Notes: generated from the sequence alone by a model not told the origin. A stretch of DNA of 64,000 bases from Tipula vernalis (GCA_958295665.1 OY282558.1:114690838-114754837), one strand, 5' to 3'. Positions 39,375 to 51,807 are shown, counted from the first letter of the stretch. Made by a program: numbers and translations.

Positions 39375-39830
39375 GTTAATCTTTGACTTATTAGTTAGAA
39401 ATTAATGCAGTTTTAGTTTTAGATATTACCACCACCGCTAATTATATTCAAAAGTAAATTCTAATGGAATATGAAGTTACCAATAAACTTGTTGGTTTAA
39501 AATCAACCGTCTTTAAACCAAAGTTGATTTTCAGTTAGAATCTAGTTAATATATTACTTATTAGTTAGAAATTAATGCAGTTTTAGATATTACCACCAAC
39601 GCTAATAATCATCACAGTTATATCATAAGAGAATAGCGTTAGTAATAAACTTATTGATTTAAATTCAACTGCCTTTCAGCCAAATTGCAACCATAGTTGA
39701 TTTTAAGTTAGAATCGAGTTAATACTATATGTTACTTACTAGTTAGTAATTAACACATTTCATATTTTGTTCTAACCAGTAACGCCAACCAACTAACGAA
39801 TATATTCTAAAGATTCATTATAGTTAAAAT
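39375..39830. repeat. Subterminal ~175-bp repeats in EnSpm-like element
   Basis: CTTATTAGTTAGAAATTAAT occurs at about 39387 and 39557, and CTTACTAGTTAGTAATTAAC at about 39735 (offsets about 170 and 178). Each is followed by ATATTACCACC or similar and then a TAATAAACTT/GATTTAAATTCAACC-like segment. Subterminal repeats are typical of CACTA-type elements, where they bind transposase. Confidence 0.75.
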
Positions 39831-39878
39831 TGTCGAAGTAGTAAGTGCAGTGTAAGTGTTTGTGGTAAATTTAAAAAA

Positions 39879-41340
39879 ATGAAGTCCAAACGACTACACA
39901 CATTTTTAAATCGCGATAGTTTTAAAAGGCGTGTTCAGGCTTATGGGTTAAAAAATAGAAATGCAACCTCAAATGTGGCTAATGTTGAAGTGCGAAGTGT
40001 TAACAGTGCGAATTTATTAAGTCATGACGTGAATAATGTAGATGAAAATAACAGCTCCGATAAGGATGAATTGGACAGTGAATCTACATCAGAAGAAGAA
40101 AAGATTCGTTTACTTTCCTAAGAAATCAACTTACATCATGGGCAATAAATAATAAAACAACACATGTTGCTATAAATGATCTTCTGGCCATTCTAATTGG
40201 TCATCACTTCATCAGATACATGGAATAAATGTGAAATGTAAAATTGTGCCACCAGGAGAATATTCCCATTTCGATTTTAAGGAAATGCTAAGAAAAGTTT
40301 TAGAAAATGTGTTAACAATCCCAGATACATTTTTATTGAATTTTAATATTGATGGCCTTCCTATTAGCAAAGCCTCAAAGAGACAATTTTGGCCTATTCT
40401 ATGTTCAATTCAGAATTTTAACATAAGACCATTTGTGATTGAAATTTACTATGGACATACAAAACCAACCAATGCAAGAGAATATTTGGAGGATTTCTTG
40501 AACAAATTGAAGGCGCTGTTCATTGAAGGAATGACCATAAATTACATCAAAATTACTATTGGAATTAATAATTTTATTTGTGATGCTCCAGCCAGATCCT
40601 TTATTAAGAGAACTAAAGGTCACAATGGTTATTTCGCTTGATAGATGCAGTGTAGAAGGAGACTATTGTAATCGGACGAGCAAAATGAGTTAAGAACCAA
40701 TGAGAGCTTTCGGAACAGAATTCAGGAAGAACATCATACAAACGATTCTCCGTTGGAAATATTGGTGTTATCTTTTCCATTGGACTACCTACATTTAATA
40801 TGTCTAGGGATAGTAAAAAAATTATTACCAATGTGGATAAAAGAAAACTCCAATATGACAACCAAACTTTCATTTAGGGATTCGAAGGGTGTATCCGATG
40901 CATTACGTAAAGCTTGCTCGACCCAACCAATTGAATTCAACAGGAGTATTCGCATATTAGATGTAATAAGTTTCTGGAAGGGGACGGAATTCCGTACATT
41001 TTTGTTATATGCGGGTCCAATAGCATTAAATGGATTTGTTTCTACTGATGTCTATAACCATTATTAGTTCTACAGTGTGCGATTACTACTTTTATTGGCA
41101 AGCGACCTGTTAAGTACATTGAAGTACCTTCTTGCTTATTAAAATCATTTGTGGAAATGTTTGGTGATATTTACGGCTTTAATAATATAAGCTATAATGT
41201 TCACAAACTTATTCATCTAATAGACGACGTACTGAAACACGGATTTTTGGATAATTTTAGCATATTTCCTTTCGAAAATGTATTAGGGTTTGTAAAATCT
41301 CTATTTAGCTTTCGGAAAATATATTAACAAACATTGCACC
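39879..41340 (+). pseudogene. EnSpm-like transposase, broken
   Basis: Starts at ATG 39879 (MKSKRLHTFLNRDSFKRRV) with an acidic Ser/Asp/Glu stretch (residues about 56-76). It slips frame near 40115 into LTSWAINNKTTHVAIND, then continues at 40231-40641 with FLLNFNIDGLPISKASKRQF, FVIEIYYGHTKPTNA and FICDAPARSFIKRTKGHNGY. From 40753 it reads SFPLDYLHLICLGIVKKLL, DVISFWKGTEFRTFLLYAGP and FVSTDVYNHY*. This is the layout of an arthropod transposase family with the NIDGLP, CDAPA and H.GY signatures, which I place near EnSpm/CACTA. The zinc-binding Cys pair normally after GHNGY is lost where the frame ends. Stops and shifts make it inactive. Confidence 0.75.
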
Positions 41341-41396
41341 GACGTTAGTGAAATATCCATTTTTAAAGAGGAAACAGGACGAAACTCACATAAGAA

Positions 41397-41873
41397 ATGA
41401 CTGCCAATGAATGGCATAGCGTAATGGAACGTTCAATAGCGGAAATTAAAATTACGCTGGATCTAATTCTAGAAAATATTAAGGCATCACGTGTGGCAGA
41501 AAATGAACTACACGTAGATGAAAATGAATGGAGCAAGTTTCCATTAAAAAATATCGACGAAATAGTAGATTTGGAGAAGCGCCTGAGAAGCGAGAAATCC
41601 TTTAAAATTAATTTGGTATATTTCAAATTATCAGTTTATGGTGGTGCAGATGCCACTGGGTCAGCTAAAGTTTTGAGCAAATGGTTGTTCCAAGACCATT
41701 TACTGAAACAGTTTTCATGGGCTGGGACCTCTGAAAAACATTCGTTTAGTTCCTTCAAAGAAATTTTAGAATTATTTATCGCGACTGTAAGACTAAGTCA
41801 TCCTAATTATACTGCACACGCCAATGCGAATTTCTTTAAGAATTATTTGAAGCATACCAAATTTAGACTGTAA
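41397..41873 (+). pseudogene. DUF4806-like protein of the EnSpm-like element
   Basis: A 158-codon frame without stops. Its C-terminal half (about residues 55-155) reads IDEIVDLEKRLRSEKSFKIN, then GGADATGSAKVLSKWLF, KQFSWAGTSEKHSFSSFKEI and FFKNYLKHTKFRL. That is the pattern of DUF4806 domains, often fused to or next to such transposases in insects (inference from memory of the family). The upstream part is acidic and may be coiled. A later short block (41948-42009) with a CAG acceptor could be a 3' exon, but phases do not fit. Confidence 0.65.
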
Positions 41874-42612
41874 TCTAAGTAAATTCTAATATAAATATCT
41901 TACAATTGACATACCTACTATTACAATTTTTACTTTAAACATTTCAGAAACAAATCCAAAAAAAACTGAGGTTGCTGTAGGAGATGCTGAACCAATTATT
42001 CAACCGTGAGTGGTGCCCACATTCAATATTTTATTATTTTGGATTTTTCAATTATTAATAGTGAATTTTTGGATTGGTACCTGAATTGAATTCAATAAGA
42101 AATATAAATAAATAAATATAATTTTTGCTCAATTCTATGGTTTTTATTTAGTAGTGTTAAATGGAGCAGAATCTGGTCATAGTAAGTTAGATTTTATCCG
42201 ACATCCAACCTTCAATTTGGGCTGTGAAATAACGGGGTTACAACTGGTCAATACCAACCCATAAGTTGAAATATAGTATTTTAATGACCAGAAGGTTTAG
42301 ATTTTTTAGTTTGGATATCGGTTAAAAATTGCCATGGTTATTTTCTAACCATTTTTATTTGAACTTTACCCGGTTAGAAAATAACTTTATTCAAACCTTT
42401 GTTGGTTATATGAAGGTTGATACCATACTGGTTATTCAACCGTACCATGACAACTAAGGTTAATATTTACCCTCGCATATACCGGTGAATTGACGGTTAG
42501 ATCAACATTTGAGTAACGACAAATTAACCAATTTAAAACTAGTGCGTTATTTTAACTTTTGTTTAACAACGGTTAAAATACCGTTCTCCAACCAAAAATT
42601 GTTACATGGGCA

Positions 42613-43800
42613 GCTTCTGCATCATCACGTATCAATTCAGGTTTTCCAATTTGTTCGTTGAGTTTAAATACTTTATTAAGATACTGAGCAAATATTTTTG
42701 CTTTGAATGCATCACTTCTTGCTAGGTTTCCGTCAGGAAGCCGAATCGGAGGACATCAAAGTTCAGCTTACGTTAGTTACAGTAGCTTACGTCTGGCTTT
42801 CCACAGAGAGTAATCCGTTGCTTCAGTCGCTGTGAGTTCACTGAGATAATTCTGAACTCATTCATCACATTCTTTTAATAAGGCCGTTTGTACGTTTCTG
42901 ATCGCTTAATTTAAATTTGATTTAAGTGTTGGCGATCTGTGTAGTTGCCAGTTGCCACTGCCTGCTTATTGAGCGTTTTATCTGTAGTACTGCTGCATTA
43001 ATTTAATGTTTTGTTATTAGTGGGATGTTTAAAGAACATTCTTTGGTTAACGTAGACTTGAATTGAGTCCATTTAGTATATTGATTCGTCAGGAGTCTAG
43101 GTGGCGATAGTTTTAAAAGTTCCATGTTCAGTGTTATTAATACCGGTGAGTGGTCAGAAGATAGATCATAATACGTTTCGGCAACTACAAGAGATCTAGA
43201 CCCTTTCGTACACAAAAGTCCAGTAAACCGACAATTTTTCGTATCTCAGTTTTCTAATGAGTAGGGTGGCCAGTAGACATGTGATCTAATTTTTCATTTT
43301 GCATGGTTTTAGAAAAAATGTTCGGTAATTGTCTTCTAACTTTGTGTAAAAGTCCCACAGATCCTTTGATTTTGAGATAGCTCATAGTAGTCATAAAACG
43401 TGTTTCAGAATTACTATAATATCGATATTGTGTTCAATAAGGAAATTTGGTAACTCATACGTTGCATTAATTAGCCCATTGGTGTTCCAAACAGCTAGTC
43501 TAAGTTCATTCATTTTTGGTTTTATACTCATATTGGTCTCCATCATTTGCATAAACATATTCATTGATTAATTGAGGATATTCATCCCTTTATAAATTCC
43601 CGGGTCCGGGATCGACGGTCGTCGTTTGGGATTGTGACACCTTCTGAATACAATATTTTTGGATTGATCGTAGCCGACATTTGGCCCGTATTGGTTTGAC
43701 TTTTGAAAATATGGTTTAGTGGCTGCTGTTTCGCTCTTTGACGTTCGACACAACGCATCCCCTATAGTTTGCGGTATGATTTTCGCCACGATTACTGCAT
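42613..43800 (-). pseudogene. Jockey-like LINE fossil, ORF1 end and endonuclease half
   Basis: From 43789 the minus strand reads MAKIIPQTIGDALCRTSKS, probably the end of ORF1. ORF2 begins near 43510 with NELRLAVWNTNGLINATYEL and PNFLIEHNIDIIVIL, which is the endonuclease start (WNTNGL). 43215-43003 gives DLSSDHSPVLITLNMELL (the SDH motif), then NQYTKWTQFKSTL. The linker reads NQIKFKLSDQKRTNGLIK, YLSELTATEATDYSLWKA and FKAKIFAQYLNKVFKLNEQI up to DDAEA at 42613, where the EnSpm-like element begins. Frameshifts and a deletion around the catalytic Glu region make it inactive. Confidence 0.85.
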
Positions 43801-43864
43801 TTTCTAGCTTTAGGTTTGCATTTAACTAGCTCACATTTGCTGATGTGATGCAGTTTTTCATATA

Positions 43865-44250
43865 TTATACAAACAGCCAACAAAAAGTTGTAAATATTTT
43901 ATTCCATTCATTCCTTTCTATAAGTGCCAAACTACATATAAATAAGTAACGGAAAAAACTGGACTTAATTTGTTCGGTCAAGGTGAAATCAATTGATTTC
44001 AGGAGAGTAAAATCCAAACCAATAGAAAATAAAATCTTGGTAATAAGGAAATCATACCAGACTCGTTCAAATGCCTTAGAAATCTTTGAAGACACGACTT
44101 GGGTCACCCCGATTTTAAATATTATTATGTTCTATTTCTCAGCCAGAAAGCCATTAGATCTCCTGAGTTAATAAGGAATCGATTTCGCTTCCATCAGGTC
44201 TAGCGGCTTTATTGGAGTCAGAAGAATAGATTGACTGACTGTGGTCAGAA
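43865..44250 (-). pseudogene. Second LINE reverse transcriptase fragment
   Basis: Minus strand: NKAARPDGSEIDSLLTQEI (about 44215-44160), then a gap, then VSSKISKAFERVWYDFLI (about 44100-44045) and GLDFTLLKSIDF. The KA..PDG and D.SKAFDRVWH patterns mark RT motifs just upstream of and at motif A (the catalytic Asp is Lys here). It lies upstream of the ORF1 remnant of the neighbouring fossil, so it is from another copy. Confidence 0.6.
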
Positions 44251-44254
44251 AAGA

Positions 44255-46985
44255 GGAGATTATTTGATGAAAAAATCATCATTTCACATTTTCATTGAAC
44301 GTCCTGCAAAACTTAGGTTATCAACCACTGATTTACTATAAACACATTACAGTACAAATAGAGTATTAATTTTTCGTATCTAAAATTAGGTATTTGTTTC
44401 GATTCGGTTGAATGATTTTCTATAGATACTTATACAAATGTGAAAATACGTTAAACTCAAAAGTACACGCGTTTATAATTTTCTATTTGTTTTTGTTTTA
44501 ATGTCTCTATAATTACAGGATGTTTCAAATTAGTTATACGTTTTTTTTTTGTATATTGTTGCCTTGATTCAATTAGCTAATACTCTTAATTTTCTTATAA
44601 TGGTTCTATTTTTAATACTTGCAGAAATTATGTAAGTGGAATATGACTTGATTCATGATGCTGAATAAAACTTGTGGTATATGACAAAAATGTTTTTTTA
44701 TTTTTGTAATTGAATAATTCACACAGCTATACGTTATAATATACAAATCAAAATTGACCATCTTTTAATCGATTGACATAAGAAAATTTGGCCATCTTTG
44801 ATAATCCCATTATCTTTCCCTTATCGGATAATCCCATTCAATGTATAGTATAGAAAAAAAAAAAAAATCCAATCAATTAAGCTTTCCATTTTATATTATG
44901 TATACATCTTATTTGCTTCTGTCTTCTGTACAAATTGACAATTTTAAATCGGAAAAACTATTAACTTAATCTTTTTGCTACGTTTGAGATAAAAAAAAAG
45001 CTCACAACAACAAAGAACTGTATTTACAAAGCTATATACATACATATACGGTGGTAGTTATCCTTTTTGTTTGTAATGCAAAGAAAAACGGAAAAATCGA
45101 AACAAAGCGCAAAAGAACAATAAAGTTTTTCGTTTAAGTTAAAAAAGATTTTCTTTATATTATTTGTCTACAGTTGTGTGTGTGTATACCCAAAAATTGT
45201 TACAATTTTTCTTATGCAAATTATTTTCCATTTTATGTTTGTGTATATATATGTGTGTTGTGTTTTGAATACAAATTTTTTGTGACGAAACCGATTCTTT
45301 CAAGTCAAACATGATATTTAATTAGGAAGTGTGAAACCATATAAAGTCAATTTCCCATTGTTCTTTGGTTACCGCCCGATCTTACCGACCGCACTATTCT
45401 ATTGTTATTATATCCCAAGATAATTGTATACACTTACATATGTATGTAGTTGGAAAACTATTAAAATAAAATAATGTTTGGTAAAGGTTAATTGCGACCT
45501 TTATGGCGAAAGTTATACGTATAAAAACATTATGTAAATTAGGTTAATGGGGAAATGATAAATTTTGAAATTTAACGGTACGTGCAAATTTAAATAGGTG
45601 TGAATTGAAAATTTATGTTCGCTATGGCCTAGTTCTTCAGTAATATACTATACATGACTACAAGCACCCATGATTTTATTTTCATACACAAATAAAATTG
45701 TTTATGTTACCAGTGGTATTGTAAAATTTAAAATTCATCCTCTTCTATACATATTATATCATGTTCATATAATATACGTAGCTACATATAGTTTACACAC
45801 TCAACATATAAAGCATTATGTACAATATAACATATGGTTTATTTTATTTATTCAGAATAAATAAAAATGAAAAACGGTATAGAGTACATATCTAGAGTGT
45901 ACGACATAAACGAAAAACTACAAATTTTTTTTTTTTTTTGTATTTCAACTTTACTTCAATTCATGCGAGACCACACTAACGAGTTTAATGATTTTTTTTT
46001 CTTGAGTTCAAAATGTTGAAGTTTCCTTTTTTAGAATCAAATTCTAAAAATACATTTAATTTATTTTATGCTTTACTATTGGCAAAAGAAATAATTTTCT
46101 TTTTTTTTTTACGTTAAGAATGAATTATACGTGTATGTACATATGTTTCGCAGCAGCATGTGATATGTGATATAGTTGTAATGACACATACAACATGGAT
46201 AGTGGTTGCTTGATATAGATTCGACATTGATATGGAAATTTCAAATTTCATGAAACCTCTTTGTTTAAAACGAAAAAAAAAGATTGAATTGAATTTGATT
46301 AGAGTATTGTAATACGTAAAGACTTTGTAATGTAAAAATAATTAACTTCGTTCCTTAGCTCCATATAAAAGGCAGTCGGTGGAGGCTATCCTTGTAAAGC
46401 GTTTAGAGTCAAAATCGATCATGTACATACATAATTCAGCCAATAGTAATTTGGCAAATCAGAAACAAATTTTTGGCCTTTCAACAGGAAGAGCCTTTAA
46501 TGTTCGATTGAACCGAATGCCTTAATTTTATTATCATTGTGCTTCATCGTAGCTATCCAACAGCTTTACTTATGTCGTTATACACATTTGTTGATCTGTC
46601 ATTTGCGGCTTTATATTACGATTTTCGCAATGGCGAAAATTTACTAACCACAGTTATAAAAAACCAAGCCCAGTTATAAAAAGAAACTTAAGATTTTCAA
46701 CAGATATTTAAAATTTCAAAATTTGAATACCTGTATTAGAAAAATCAGATCGAATTTTATTGAAATTCTAACCAAATGAATCATGTAGGTACCACTTAAA
46801 CCGACTAGCATTAATCCATCACCCAAGAATATCAGGGTATAAAGAAAGCAATGGATAGTAGCTACTTCAGAGATATTGAAATGAACCTCTTAATACAATA
46901 AACGTAATCAATTCTGCATCCAACACGCTTATGAAGTTTATCCTAAGTAGTTAGAACTAAACCAGCAACAGAATAAAAAATGTAT
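44255..46985. other. AT-rich noncoding region
   Basis: No coding sequence is supported. There are A/T runs (44857-44869, 45926-45940) and short TG runs (45176-45185). A TATA-like CATATAAAAGGCAGTCGGTG occurs at about 46362 (+), with no gene clearly downstream of it; the CR1/L2-like LINE starts about 650 bp later. Confidence 0.4.
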
Positions 46986-47269
46986 TAAATTCTATTTGTA
47001 ATTAATTCTATAAAAGTGTCAGTGATATCCGTTGGTACTGTTGATCTAATTAGTGAAAAATAGTTAACTGTTTAATTTTGAATAAACATTTTACAAATCA
47101 AGTTATTTTCATTGTGACTGCAATAATTTGTCTAAAATATTTTATACGGTTCTTCATTTATAAAATTGACACCGTGTGCCATCGATTTGATTTTAATAAC
47201 ATTGTGTTTTATAAGACTAGTTGTGTTCGTTATAAAATAAATAAAACACTCGAAACTAAAAATTAACGT

Positions 47270-47958
47270 TATGGCCTTAAAATGTGCACAGTGTGATGAT
47301 GCAAGCGTTGACAACTTCTTCATTACCTGTTGGTAACCCTGATAATGTATATCATCAGAAGTGCTCAACATTATCGGTCGCTTCGGCAAAAATGTGCAAT
47401 AACACACCTAACATTCAATTCATACGAGTATGTAATACATGTAATCAAGTTAAAAGAAAATTTGAGGGTAGAGAAAATCAGGTGTTTAACAGGTTAGATG
47501 ACATCACTAACACAGTTGCTGTATTTTTCAATAATTTTGGTGACATGATTGCAAAATAGTTAAACATGCAATTGCAAACTCAATCAACATATGTAGCTAC
47601 GAAACCGAGTGAAAATTCTACAAATTTTCATGATATCCAGACTACACCACTCGAAACATTAATTGTGGGAATGGATACTAGTGAATCAAACTTGCGATCT
47701 GTAGCTCAACAAAAATTGTTTGTGGCTACTCACCTGCATCCCTCTACCTCAGATGTGGATGTCATACGACACATAACAATAAAGCTTAATATAACAGCAG
47801 ACGACGTATCTTGCCGTGCCTTAATTGCAAAGACAAAAGATAGGAGTCAGCTGAATTTTATTTCGTATAAAATTAGAGTGGACCCACAGCACTTTGACAG
47901 AATTTATTCATCGGATATTTGGCCGACAGGTGTTATAATAAAACCATTTATCAACTAA
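47270..47958 (+). pseudogene. LINE ORF1 with PHD-like zinc finger and RRM-like C-terminus
   Basis: Starts at ATG 47270 with MALKCAQCDDASVDNFFITC, a Cys-pair start of a PHD-like finger. A frameshift near 47330 leads to DNVYHQKCSTLS and VCNTCNQVKRKFEGREN, which supplies the remaining Cys/His residues. A stop at 47557 separates MQLQTQSTYVATKPSENS. The C-terminal part (47722-47958) reads KLFVATHLHPSTSDVDVIRH and later SSDIWPTGVIIKPF, a small alpha/beta domain typical of ORF1 proteins in this LINE group. It probably binds the element RNA. Confidence 0.7.
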
Positions 47959-48149
47959 AATCGAAAAAACCACCGGGGAGTGTCTCTGCCGAGCTCTCGT
48001 TAGTTAAGTGTTACGCAAATGTAATTAATTGTATTGCTTTATTATCTAATCTATTTTGTAATTTGACTTCTAATTTTAAAGTTTCCGCATCATCTGCTTC
48101 AGCTCCTTCTAGCTCCATTAAACATAAACCGTGCAATGATGAATATTAG

Positions 48150-48736
48150 TTTATTTCTATCGCCCATCTAAATGTACGAAGTTTAGTGAAACATATTGAT
48201 GAAGTTAGAATTTTGATGCAGACTAAACTAGCGTGGCAATTTCGGGTTAAAAAATGCTACATCATGATCGTGTTGCTGGTAAGAAAAAATCAGTAGGTGG
48301 GGTGGCCGTGTATTTTAGATCGTCTTTAAATATCAAATGTATTGATCGTCTTGTTTTGGGGAAAACTGAGTTTATTATTTTAGAACTAAACGTTAAAAAT
48401 ACTAAGTATGCCGTAATTGTTGGCTATAATCCACCACCAAGAATATTAAATGACATCGACGTTATTGTGACTTTGTTTATGGATTACATGAATAGCTATT
48501 ACCTTGTGATAATTCTCGGTGATTTTAATATTAATTTAAATACTAACCCGAATCGATTTCTCGACATTTTAAATATACTCAATTTATTTGTTGTTCCATT
48601 TCAATTTACAAGAGATTCAAAATTTTTAGATTTAATTCTGGTAAATGAAGCTGACTCTGATAGAATAATTCACTTCAGCAAAAATTTCCTCTCCGTCGAT
48701 TTCCGACCATTATTTGATTTAATAAATATCATATAA
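48150..48736 (+). pseudogene. LINE ORF2 endonuclease part
   Basis: The frame opens FISIAHLNVRSLVKHIDEV (about 48150), the usual endonuclease start of CR1/L2 elements. A shift near 48230 has removed the segment with the catalytic Glu. Then follow KKKSVGGVAVYFRSSLNI, YAVIVGYNPPPR and YLVIILGDFNINLN, the last with the catalytic Asp and Asn. The SDH motif expected near the end is replaced by SVDFRPL. Stop at 48734. Confidence 0.75.
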
Positions 48737-48779
48737 AGTAAAGTTCAAACGGCTAAAACCAACATACTCCTGTATCCCG

Positions 48780-50724
48780 GTGTACAATAATATTGACGTG
48801 GAGCTAATGGAAAACACCTTTGTGGAACTGAAATTTGAAATGTTAAAGAGCATGGCAAATTTGGACAACATTTGTAATTTATTTCACAATTTTATAGATA
48901 TCATACACCAGCGTTGCATTCCGGTAAAAAAAATACTCGATTTTAATCCAGTAGCTCCTTGGCTTAACACTAAAATTATTAAACTAAGCACATTGAGAGA
49001 TGAAGCCCATCAATTATGAAAAAAGCACCGTGATCTTGGTCACAAAGTTAAGTATTGTAACTATACTCGTAGAAATCAAGTTACTAGCCTTAGAATAATC
49101 TTAGATCAGTTGGCATTGCTGATAAAAATTCTAGTAATACTATACCGTTTTCGGCTGATGATATCAATTTACATTTTTCAACCATTCCTTCTCCTAGTGT
49201 CGTGTACCATTAATGAATTCTAATGATGATTCTATGTCTGGATTTCAAAGTTCACCGTTCAAATTTAAATGCATCACAGACCTTGATATAGTGAATCTAA
49301 TTGAAAAAATTAAATCAAACGCTGCTGGACATGATGAATTGACCCTTAAGTATCTATAATTAATACTGCCGTTAATTTTACCTTATCTAACTTTTATAAT
49401 TAATAAGTGTATTACTAACTCGTATTGTCCAATATTATGGAATAAGCCTTAGTTATCCCTTTAAATAAAAGTAAAGAAATTCACAATTTACATGATCTAA
49501 GATCAATAAGTATTACCCCTATTCTATCTAAGGTGTTTGAATTGGCGTTAAAGGATCAAATTTCATTGTATCTTAGTGAGTCACATTTATTAAATCGTTA
49601 TCAATCTGGATTCCGTAAGTTTCATAGTACAACTTCCGCCTTGGTTAATGTTGTATATGATATCTCGTCTATCCTTAATGCACCTAAATATTTTGCGGTA
49701 ATTGTCCTCTTGGATTTTTCCAAGGCGTTTGATTCTATTAACCATCAGCTTCTCCTGCATTCGTTTATTATCTTCCTATCTGTCGGATAGGGCTCAGATT
49801 GTAAATTTATTCGGGGCATTATCACAAACAGCTTTGGTTACTTGTGGAGTCCCTCAGGGGTCTATAATTGGGCCAATATTATTTTCCCTTTTCATTAATG
49901 ATTTAGCTGATTGCATTTCTGGTTCAAAATTCCTTTTCTACGCGGACGATATTCAATTATATATTGCTGGTTCATTAGAAAATATAAATGAATTTTTTTC
50001 AAAAATTAATGAAGATCTGCGAAGTATTTATTCTTGGTCAACGTCAAATGGTCTTATGTTAAATACAAAGAAAACACAGGCTATGTTTATTTGTAGAAGC
50101 AATTACTCGGGTATAGTACCTGATTTATATATTAATAATGATAAATTAGCATTAGTTGATACAGTTTGTAATCTGGGTCTACGCATGAATAGCAGTTTCA
50201 CTTGGAGCGACCACATCATTGAAACCTGTCGCAAGCTTAACTCTATTCTGTATGGCTTAAAACTTCATAGAAAGATTTGCCCGTGGGTTAAAACGTTGGT
50301 CAACCCGCACTTTACATACTGTGATGTGATTTATCAACACTATGATTCACTAAGTATTAGTTTGCTTCAAAAAGCTTTCAATAACTCAGTCAGATATACC
50401 TATAACCTACGCAAGTTTGATCATATTTCATTTTATTCAAATAATATTCATGTTTGCAAGATTAGAGAATTAGTTTTTTTATATAAGTTGCTTAAGTCGA
50501 AACAGCCAGTTTATCTCCTTGACAAGGTCAGAATGAGTAGGTCTGCCCGAACTCAATGTTTATTGTTGCCGCCAAATATACAAAATAATGTTTTCAATTA
50601 TTCACCATTGGTCAGAGGTTATGTTTTATGGAATCGGTTGCCGATTGAAGTTAAATGTGTAAGCTCAATTAGTGTTTTTAAAAAACTTGTTTTTGATTAT
50701 ATAAAAATAAATAATTTGACTTGA
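48780..50724 (+). pseudogene. LINE ORF2 linker and reverse transcriptase
   Basis: Pieces include APWLNTKIIKLSTLRDEAHQ (48955), CITDLDIVNLIEKIKSNAAG (about 49273), ISITPILSKVFELALKDQIS, YQSGFRKFHSTTSALVNVVY and LLDFSKAFDSINHQLLLH (motif A, Asp present). After a frameshift near 49770 a 300-codon open stretch reads CGVPQGSIIGPILFSLFIND, FLFYADDIQLYIAG (YADD intact), YSWSTSNGLMLNTKKTQAMF, HFTYCDVIYQHYD and LWNRLPIEVKCVSSISVFKK, ending TGA 50722. The C-terminal half is well preserved; stops and shifts upstream inactivate it. Confidence 0.88.
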
Positions 50725-50859
50725 TTTGTATAAAAAATATTTAATACTAGTTTTTAGGAAATTTTAAATGTTTGATCGATGTATTGTATGGAAGGGTGGA
50801 AAAGTCTTGAGCTTATGCCCGTTTAATATAAATAAATAAAATAAATAAATAAATATTAG

Positions 50860-51305
50860 TAAACATGAAAATGATGACATTTAGCGAACATTTCTCAATA
50901 AATAATTCTATAGATTTTATTTATTGTTTTAATTAAATTAAGTTTTATAGCCAAATTAACCTACATAAATACACATCTATAAAATAAATTAATTAGAAAA
51001 GTGTGTGTCTGACAAACCAATTTAAAAGCTAATACCGTTCACATGGTTAAATTGCCATTTTCCTAAATTTACTGTTTACGATTTTCTTAGCACGTTCACG
51101 GGCAAGGCGGCATATGCCGTTTCTATGTTTAGGGACAAGATGGGTTATGTCGTCCAAATTTGTTTCACGTTGTAGAGGCAAATTGGCGTTTGGCATCAAA
51201 ATTACATAAGAATTATATTTGTTTGTAGTTCAGTGTCCCAGCAGAAAATATAAAATATTGTGAATTCGAATTGTACCTGCATACTGTAAAATTATAACTG
51301 TAAAA
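50860..51305. repeat. Noncoding; dispersed repeat shared with 55030-55330
   Basis: About 51025-51110 (AAAAGCTAATACCGTTCACA, TGGTTAAATTGCCATTTTCC, TTAGCACGTTC) matches about 55038-55110 (AAAAGCTAATCCTTTTGACA, TAGTCAAATTGCCATGTTTG, TTAAGAACGTCC). A later GGCATCA block is also shared. Both copies have the same orientation. Their class is unknown and no ends were found. Confidence 0.5.
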
Positions 51306-51309
51306 ATAT

Positions 51310-51805
51310 TGTTACGTTTTTGCCTTGTCAAATAAGGTTCGTATCACTGGATTGTGAATAATACAAAATCAATTTAATTTATCTCCAACGAATTTATTTA
51401 TTTCACAAAATTTATTACAACACAGTTTATCAATAAAAATTCACAAAATCACTTTATATAAATTATTCTTAAATTTTACTGTTCACTTATAATTTTTATT
51501 TCCACAAAAACCCTTTTTAATTCACTTTTTAATTCCTTTTTAATCTTTACTCTATCGCTTACCAAATATCACTAATAATCTTACAAGTTTACTCTATCGC
51601 GTTCCAAATTCAAATAATCCAATTCGACTTCGATCGCCTTTTTATATACACAAACCAAACTTCTAGAAAGCTCATGACTTTTCCAGTTAGAATAGCGTAG
51701 AAACATTACGTAACAATTTTTATCATGGAAAATTCCATTTAGTACAGTAAAACATTGAGCTATTAGTTTTACTTATTCTATTATACAATTGTTGTCACCG
51801 TCACA
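51310..51805 (-). mobile_element. Solo LTR, gypsy-type
   Basis: A 496-bp block begins TGTTACG and ends GTCACA (TG..CA), and reads as an LTR on the minus strand. A TATA box (TATATAAAAAGG, about 51653-51640) lies in the upstream third and AATAAA signals (about 51410-51395) downstream of it. The 4-bp repeat ATAT lies at 51306-51309; its partner is formed by 51806-51807 plus 53210-53211 once the adjacent TIR element is removed. No internal retroelement genes are present, so recombination between two LTRs probably removed them. A shortened relative is at 58640-58842. Confidence 0.82.
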
Positions 51806-51807
51806 AT

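Larger units (their letters stand above)
38842..42610 (+). mobile_element. EnSpm/CACTA-like transposon inserted in a LINE
   Basis: The ends are CACAAGAAACAATTTCTAAC on the left and, in reverse complement, CCCATGTAACAATTTTTGG on the right, an imperfect TIR with a shared AACAATTT core. A CA dinucleotide lies on both sides (38840-38841 and 42611-42612). Deleting the 3769 bp and one CA joins the two halves of the minus-strand LINE in frame (DDAEA|EE...VEKKIKENN), which fixes the borders. The interior carries decayed plus-strand transposase pieces and, on the left, three subterminal repeats. The EnSpm assignment is from protein resemblance and is tentative; the borders are firm. Confidence 0.85.
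46990..50856 (+). mobile_element. CR1/L2-like LINE, decayed
   Basis: Carries a 5' UTR, both ORFs and a tail of AAATA/AATAAA-type short repeats (50827-50856) in place of a long poly(A), as in CR1/L2-group LINEs. The 5' border is set loosely at about 46990, just before a leader of about 280 bp; no target duplication was found, as is common in this group. Near full length but with frameshifts and stops in both ORFs. Confidence 0.8.

Noticed and set aside
46362..46381. TATA-like promoter (CATATAAAAGG)
   Set aside because: No coding sequence of a host gene follows on that strand; chance is likely in AT-rich DNA.
47078..47266. 62-codon frame before the CR1/L2-like ORF1
   Set aside because: It lies in the LINE 5' leader, is AT-driven, and is followed by the better-supported ORF1 start at 47270.
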